This document shows positions 60,671 through 64,000 of a DNA stretch of 64,000 nt, in pieces. A model generated the notes under the pieces. That model made no database searches and was not told the origin of the DNA. It saw only the letters and a list, made by a program, of their open reading frames with translations. The position numbers and the translations under genes were made by a program. The stretch's first letter is position 1; each line of letters starts with the position of its first letter. Where the stretch lies: assembly GCA_029550685.1 (NCBI GenBank), contig JAKPGY010000212.1, positions 1 to 64,000 on the forward strand. Reading direction: 5' to 3'. Origin of the DNA: Bacillota bacterium (GTDB taxonomy: Bacteria > Bacillota > Syntrophomonadia > Syntrophomonadales > Syntrophomonadaceae).

Positions 60671-61576
60671 CTAATTGGCGGCTGGGATGAATCCCATCTC
60701 CTCCACCACCTGGCGCCCATCTTCCGACAACAGGTAGTCTATAAAGAACTTCAGATGTCCCTGGGGCTCCTCCTTGGTGAAGATCAACAGCGGGCGGGCG
60801 ATCTTGTATTCTCCGCTGCTTATATTCTCTGTAGTCGGAGCAACACCCTCCACAGTGAGTACGGCAATCTGACCTTCGTTCTGTGCTACCATCCCGGTGG
60901 AAACATAACCGATTGCGTCCGCGTTTTCCATTACCTTGGCAGCCAGGGCGCCCATTGACGGGATCTGGAGGGCATCCTTGGCGATAGGCGTTCCCTTCAT
61001 CACTAACTCGTCAAATACCTGGCTGGCCCCACCGCCCAGATCTCTGACGGCGACAATAATGGGGCGCTCCGGCAGCCTCTCGTCAAGCTGCTTCCAGGTG
61101 CTTATCTCACCGGCAAAGATTTTTTTGACTTCTTCCATGGTGAGATCGGGCTTGACCTGCAGCACCGGGTTCTTGGGATTAACGGCTATGGTCAGGGCAT
61201 CCGTGCCAAGCTTATAGATTTTCCCGTTGGGCATTTTTTCTTTTTCGCTATTCTTTATATCCCGCGCAGTCATGCCGATATCCACAGTGCCTTCGGTGGT
61301 CGCCTTAACACCAAAACCAGAACCGCCGGTTGATACAAAAATGACAATCTGCTCCTCCGGCAAACTGGGGTCAACATTGTTCCAGGTTTTATACTTTTCC
61401 GTGAAATTGTCGGCAATTTTGGCGACAGTAGGCGCCAGGGTGCTGGAGCCTCCTATTTTTATCGATTGATCCGTTGCTGTGGCCTGATCAGTAGTGCTAG
61501 CTTGCTGCCCACATCCTGCCATTAACATAAATGATAGGATTAATAAAAGGACTGTTACGTATTTGCTTATCTTCAT
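60671..61576 (-). CDS. pstS: Phosphate-binding lipoprotein PstS
   Basis: A 301-residue extracytoplasmic solute-binding protein. A lipoprotein signal ends at LMAGCGQQ (Cys about 22). The binding site blocks are KIGGSSTLAPTVAKIADNF, VSTGGSGFGVKATTEGTVDI, GMTARDIK and GGGASQVFDELV, which match PstS-type phosphate binders. GGGAGG-type ribosome site upstream. First gene of pstSCAB; no Pho box was recognised in the 107-bp gap before it. Confidence 0.9.
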   Translation of the reverse strand: MKISKYVTVLLLILSFMLMAGCGQQASTTDQATATDQSIKIGGSSTLAPTVAKIADNFTEKYKTWNNVDPSLPEEQIVIFVSTGGSGFGVKATTEGTVDIGMTARDIKNSEKEKMPNGKIYKLGTDALTIAVNPKNPVLQVKPDLTMEEVKKIFAGEISTWKQLDERLPERPIIVAVRDLGGGASQVFDELVMKGTPIAKDALQIPSMGALAAKVMENADAIGYVSTGMVAQNEGQIAVLTVEGVAPTTENISSGEYKIARPLLIFTKEEPQGHLKFFIDYLLSEDGRQVVEEMGFIPAAN

Positions 61577-61683
61577 TTGCGTTACCTCCCATGGTTCCTT
61601 ATTGAATTTTTACATTTGTTATTCACCTTTGGTGCGTATATGCACCTTTCTTCTACCCGGAACACCCTTTTAGAGTGCCTCGA

Positions 61684-62961
61684 TTATCTATTTCCCAGCA
61701 TCTCCAGGAAAGCTTCAACCCTGGTTTTAATTTGGGCTGTATCTTCCTGCCCGTAATCTGTTTCCAGGTTTAAAAGGGGTATATTGTGCTCCTTGAGTGT
61801 CTTGGCCACCCGGTTGGCCTCCACCAGGTAGGGGTCGCAAAAAGCCAGGGTGCAGTTGATTACCCCGTCCGCCTTCCTTTCCCCGGCGAGGCTCACTATT
61901 CTTTCCATCCTGCCGTCGTTGGGTGTAAAACAGGCGCAGTTGATGTCTAGGTAGCGGTTGGCAATTGCCTCTACCATTTGCTCCACGGTTTCCCCTTCCT
62001 CCGGCACCAGGTTTTCAAAATAGCGGAGCCCCGTGCACATTTCCTCGGCCACGATCACCGCACCGCTGGTTTCTATAACATGGGGCACCTTCCAGTTTGG
62101 CAGGGCCATCGGGGTACCTGACAGGATCAGGCGCGGCGCACCGGTTGCAGCAACGCCCTTTCCTTCCTTCACCCGGACCTCAAGCTCGTCGCAAAGGGCG
62201 TTGACCTGGGCGGTAAACCGGGGCACATCGTCATACATGGAGATTTGCTCAATCAAGAGGCAGTCTTTGCCGCTGATCGGGGCGGGGTCGTGCCGGCGCA
62301 GCTCATTTAAGCGCAAGAGTGCCCGCCGCTTGGCGTTGGTCTCCTTGATTGCCTGGTGCAGTGAGTCTGCTGTAACCTTATTGCCGGTATACTCTTCCAC
62401 CATGGCCAGAAAGTCCTGCACCTCGCTCAGCCAGAGGGCCTTGTCTTTTTCACGCTTCATCTGGGGTGTCTCCATCACATGCACCGGCACATAGTCGTTA
62501 AGTATCTCAAAGGCTTTCTTTTTGCCGTCGCATGTCGTTTCCCCTACGACCATGTCGCAGGACTCAAAATACGGGCAGACCTTTCCCAGCTTGAATCCCA
62601 TGAAGGATTTAATCAGAGGGCAGATATTTCTGGGCAGCACCTTTTCAGCCCGGGCTGTGCCGATCTCCACTCCAGAACACAGGCCGACCTGGATCCCGCC
62701 GGCAGCGCGCACAATTTCTTCAGGGACGTAAACACAAAAAGCGCCGATGACCTTACCACCCGCAGCCTTGTGGTCCTGCAGCTCCTGGATGCGCTGGCCG
62801 TGCACCTCATTGACCACAAAATCAAAGTACTCCATGCCCTTCGGCCTGTTTTCCTGGCTCAGGTAAACAGTGCCGTAGGTTGACGGCAATACGTTCATCA
62901 ACTGGTCGTGCGACTCCATGTCCAGCCCGAGGGACTCCCACATCTTACGATGATCAGCCAT
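61684..62961 (-). CDS. 2-Hydroxyacyl-CoA dehydratase-family protein (double-cubane cluster type)
   Basis: A 425-residue Fe-S protein of the HgdB/BcrC/YjiM family. Conserved cysteines are seen in GAFCVYVPEE, QVGLCSGVEI, RNICPLIKS, VCPYFESCDMVVGETTCDGK, EEMCTGLRY, INCACFTPN and INCTLAFCDPY. The number and the VCPYFESCD...TTCDGKKK block fit the double-cubane [8Fe-9S] reductases first studied in Carboxydothermus rather than true dehydratases, which work as two-subunit pairs. No activator ATPase (HgdC/YjiL-like) is seen in the window, though one may lie elsewhere. AGGAGA precedes the ATG. Redox substrate unknown. Confidence 0.82.
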   Translation of the reverse strand: MADHRKMWESLGLDMESHDQLMNVLPSTYGTVYLSQENRPKGMEYFDFVVNEVHGQRIQELQDHKAAGGKVIGAFCVYVPEEIVRAAGGIQVGLCSGVEIGTARAEKVLPRNICPLIKSFMGFKLGKVCPYFESCDMVVGETTCDGKKKAFEILNDYVPVHVMETPQMKREKDKALWLSEVQDFLAMVEEYTGNKVTADSLHQAIKETNAKRRALLRLNELRRHDPAPISGKDCLLIEQISMYDDVPRFTAQVNALCDELEVRVKEGKGVAATGAPRLILSGTPMALPNWKVPHVIETSGAVIVAEEMCTGLRYFENLVPEEGETVEQMVEAIANRYLDINCACFTPNDGRMERIVSLAGERKADGVINCTLAFCDPYLVEANRVAKTLKEHNIPLLNLETDYGQEDTAQIKTRVEAFLEMLGNR

Positions 62962-63027
62962 AGCAGCATTTCTCCTTTTTAATTTTATTAGTCACTCAAC
63001 TGCCAATACTAAGAATGTCCCAAACTC

Positions 63028-63159
63028 ATGTTAGGATTTGACGCTGAACATATAATTCCTTTATCTGAACAATCTAATATTTTTATTGATAAGTCTTTAT
63101 TGATAAGAAATTTTAATATTATTGATGTAGGAGAGGCAAAAGAGGTTGCGGCTCAATAA
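63028..63159 (+). CDS. Possible 43-residue ORF in the 62962-63734 gap
   Basis: ATG 63028 opens a 43-codon frame (LGFDAEHIIPLSEQSNIFID, then KSLLIRNFNIIDVGEAKEVA) without a clear ribosome site. It looks protein-like in composition and may be a fragment. The rest of the 770-bp gap is AT-rich; it has a Pribnow-like AT tract near 63480 but no recognisable gene, T-box or repeat. Confidence 0.25.
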   Translation: MLGFDAEHIIPLSEQSNIFIDKSLLIRNFNIIDVGEAKEVAAQ

Positions 63160-63734
63160 AGCCCGTGCCAGCCAAGGGGCGGAGGGGAGGATTACCTGCA
63201 CTAATTTGTAACTAAGGGTAGCAAGCAGTAAGAAGTCGTTATATTTTTGTTGAATTACATTCTGTCAAGTGGACAAAAAAATTGGAGGAAATATATAGGG
63301 CAATGCATGGGTTATGTACAATCCTTCGGACGTACCGGCAAAAGGTTTCTTAGGCTGTAGGATCGCCATTAAAATCTTGAATTACCCATATCTTTCTTGT
63401 TTTTCCTGCCGAATTATGCTGTTAGACTTTTGCATTTGCTTAACAAAGAATAAAACCAAATACTGCATTTACATCAATATAATATTTTGTATTATATAAC
63501 ATAAGCGAAATAAAAAACCTTAGACCGAGGAGTTGCCGTGGGAAGGGGATGGCATAAAATGTTAATTGAACCCTAAAGCTATGACAAAGCATTTAAAATT
63601 AATGGAATATAATGCAATCTAGAAATCTGGAACTATCTAAAAATTGGGTTACCACCGGCCTTTCTGGCGAGTATGGCCCGTTGGAATAAAAACAGTTTCT
63701 GTACCATTTTCGAATATTAGAGAGGTCTTAGAAA

Positions 63735-64000
63735 TTGAACGAAATAACCAAAGCATTAAAAGCAGCCTTTCCTCATACCATTCCTGTTTTTACAGGTTTT
63801 ACTTTCCTGGGTATTGCCTTTGGAATCTTAATGAACACCAAAGGTTATGGGCTAGGTTGGACGGTGTTGATGAGCTTATTGGTATTTGCCGGCTCTGCAC
63901 AGTACGTTACAGTTAATTTTCTTACATCAGTCTTTAATCCCATATACGTATTGCTATTAACATTGATAGTAAATGCACGGCATTTATTCTATGGGATTTC
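63735..64000 (+). CDS. azlC: AzlC-family branched-chain amino-acid exporter subunit (partial)
   Basis: The gene is cut by the window edge. From TTG 63735 (AGAGAGGT upstream) the frame reads NEITKALKAAFPHTIPVFTG, FTFLGIAFGILMNTKGYGLG, WTVLMSLLVFAGSAQYVTVN and ends NARHLFYGI. The FAGSAQ and NARH(L)FYG blocks are typical of AzlC, the large subunit of branched-chain amino-acid (and azaleucine) exporters that works with AzlD. About 88 residues of a usual 230 are visible. Whether azlD follows is outside the window. Confidence 0.88.
   Translation, partial: MNEITKALKAAFPHTIPVFTGFTFLGIAFGILMNTKGYGLGWTVLMSLLVFAGSAQYVTVNFLTSVFNPIYVLLLTLIVNARHLFYGI

Noticed and set aside
63240-63734. T-box leader upstream of azlC
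   Set aside because: GGGTTACCACCGG near 63646 only loosely resembles the T-box sequence, and no specifier stem or terminator was found.
1-64000. CRISPR arrays, tRNA or rRNA genes
   Set aside because: No regularly spaced repeats and no tRNA-like TTCGA arm with matching acceptor stem or rRNA segments were noticed by eye; a weak or unusual tRNA could be missed.

Overview
The window looks like a chromosomal segment of an anaerobic, spore-forming-type Firmicute of class Clostridia, most like the Peptococcaceae/Desulfotomaculum-Pelotomaculum group. That placement is inferred from gene content: SLH-domain and copper-amine-oxidase-like wall proteins, a double-cubane-cluster reductase-like protein, strong AGGAGG ribosome sites and many short palindromic repeats. 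No rRNA, tRNA or CRISPR array was seen. Base composition is patchy: AT-rich at 0.4-10 kb, 24.5-26 kb and 29-36 kb, more GC-rich in the BREX operon and the purF-car region.

0-10.9 kb is an accessory region. It holds an IS110-like remnant, an ABC exporter pair, three broken genes (an unknown CxxC protein, a MalT-like fragment and a surface protein with SLH domains and two frameshifts), a TetR/P-type metal ATPase divergent pair with palindromic operators, and PhzF, SagB-type nitroreductase and metallo-beta-lactamase-fold genes.

10.9-24.5 kb is a complete type 1 BREX phage-defence operon: a small HTH gene, brxA, brxB, brxC, pglX, pglZ, brxL. A four-helix-bundle (S23/IVP family) gene sits between brxC and pglX. 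It is bounded by 30-bp inverted repeats, each made of four AGGGAGT-type heptads, so it looks like a small mobile cassette that landed in the operon without breaking it. A pRiA4b ORF-3-like gene follows, and a decayed relative of it lies about 4 kb further on.

25.4-28.8 kb has a PHP phosphatase facing an inositol module (fused inositol-1-P cytidylyltransferase/CDP-alcohol transferase plus myo-inositol-1-phosphate synthase) with a leader rich in hairpins. 29-35.9 kb mixes intact small genes (GGDEF, TetR, OsmC, DUF2200, AraC) with debris, including a ScoMcrA-like restriction-enzyme head fused to an Imm5-like immunity fragment. 36.3-42.8 kb is purF-carA-carB; carB continues without a stop codon into dapF, giving a predicted 1314-residue CarB-DapF fusion.

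43-57.8 kb has an MFS transporter, nagB, a nucleotidyltransferase, two copper-amine-oxidase-like wall proteins (one with a GH18 domain), a DUF364 protein, a DUF3160 lipoprotein, a CapA-like protein, a hicAB locus with a frameshifted toxin gene, and a DUF2975/XRE/DUF4173 membrane operon. 57.9-61.6 kb is a pstSCAB phosphate importer on the minus strand with a decayed TOBE-domain gene at its end. Then come a 2-hydroxyacyl-CoA-dehydratase-like (double-cubane) protein and the start of an AzlC permease cut by the window edge.
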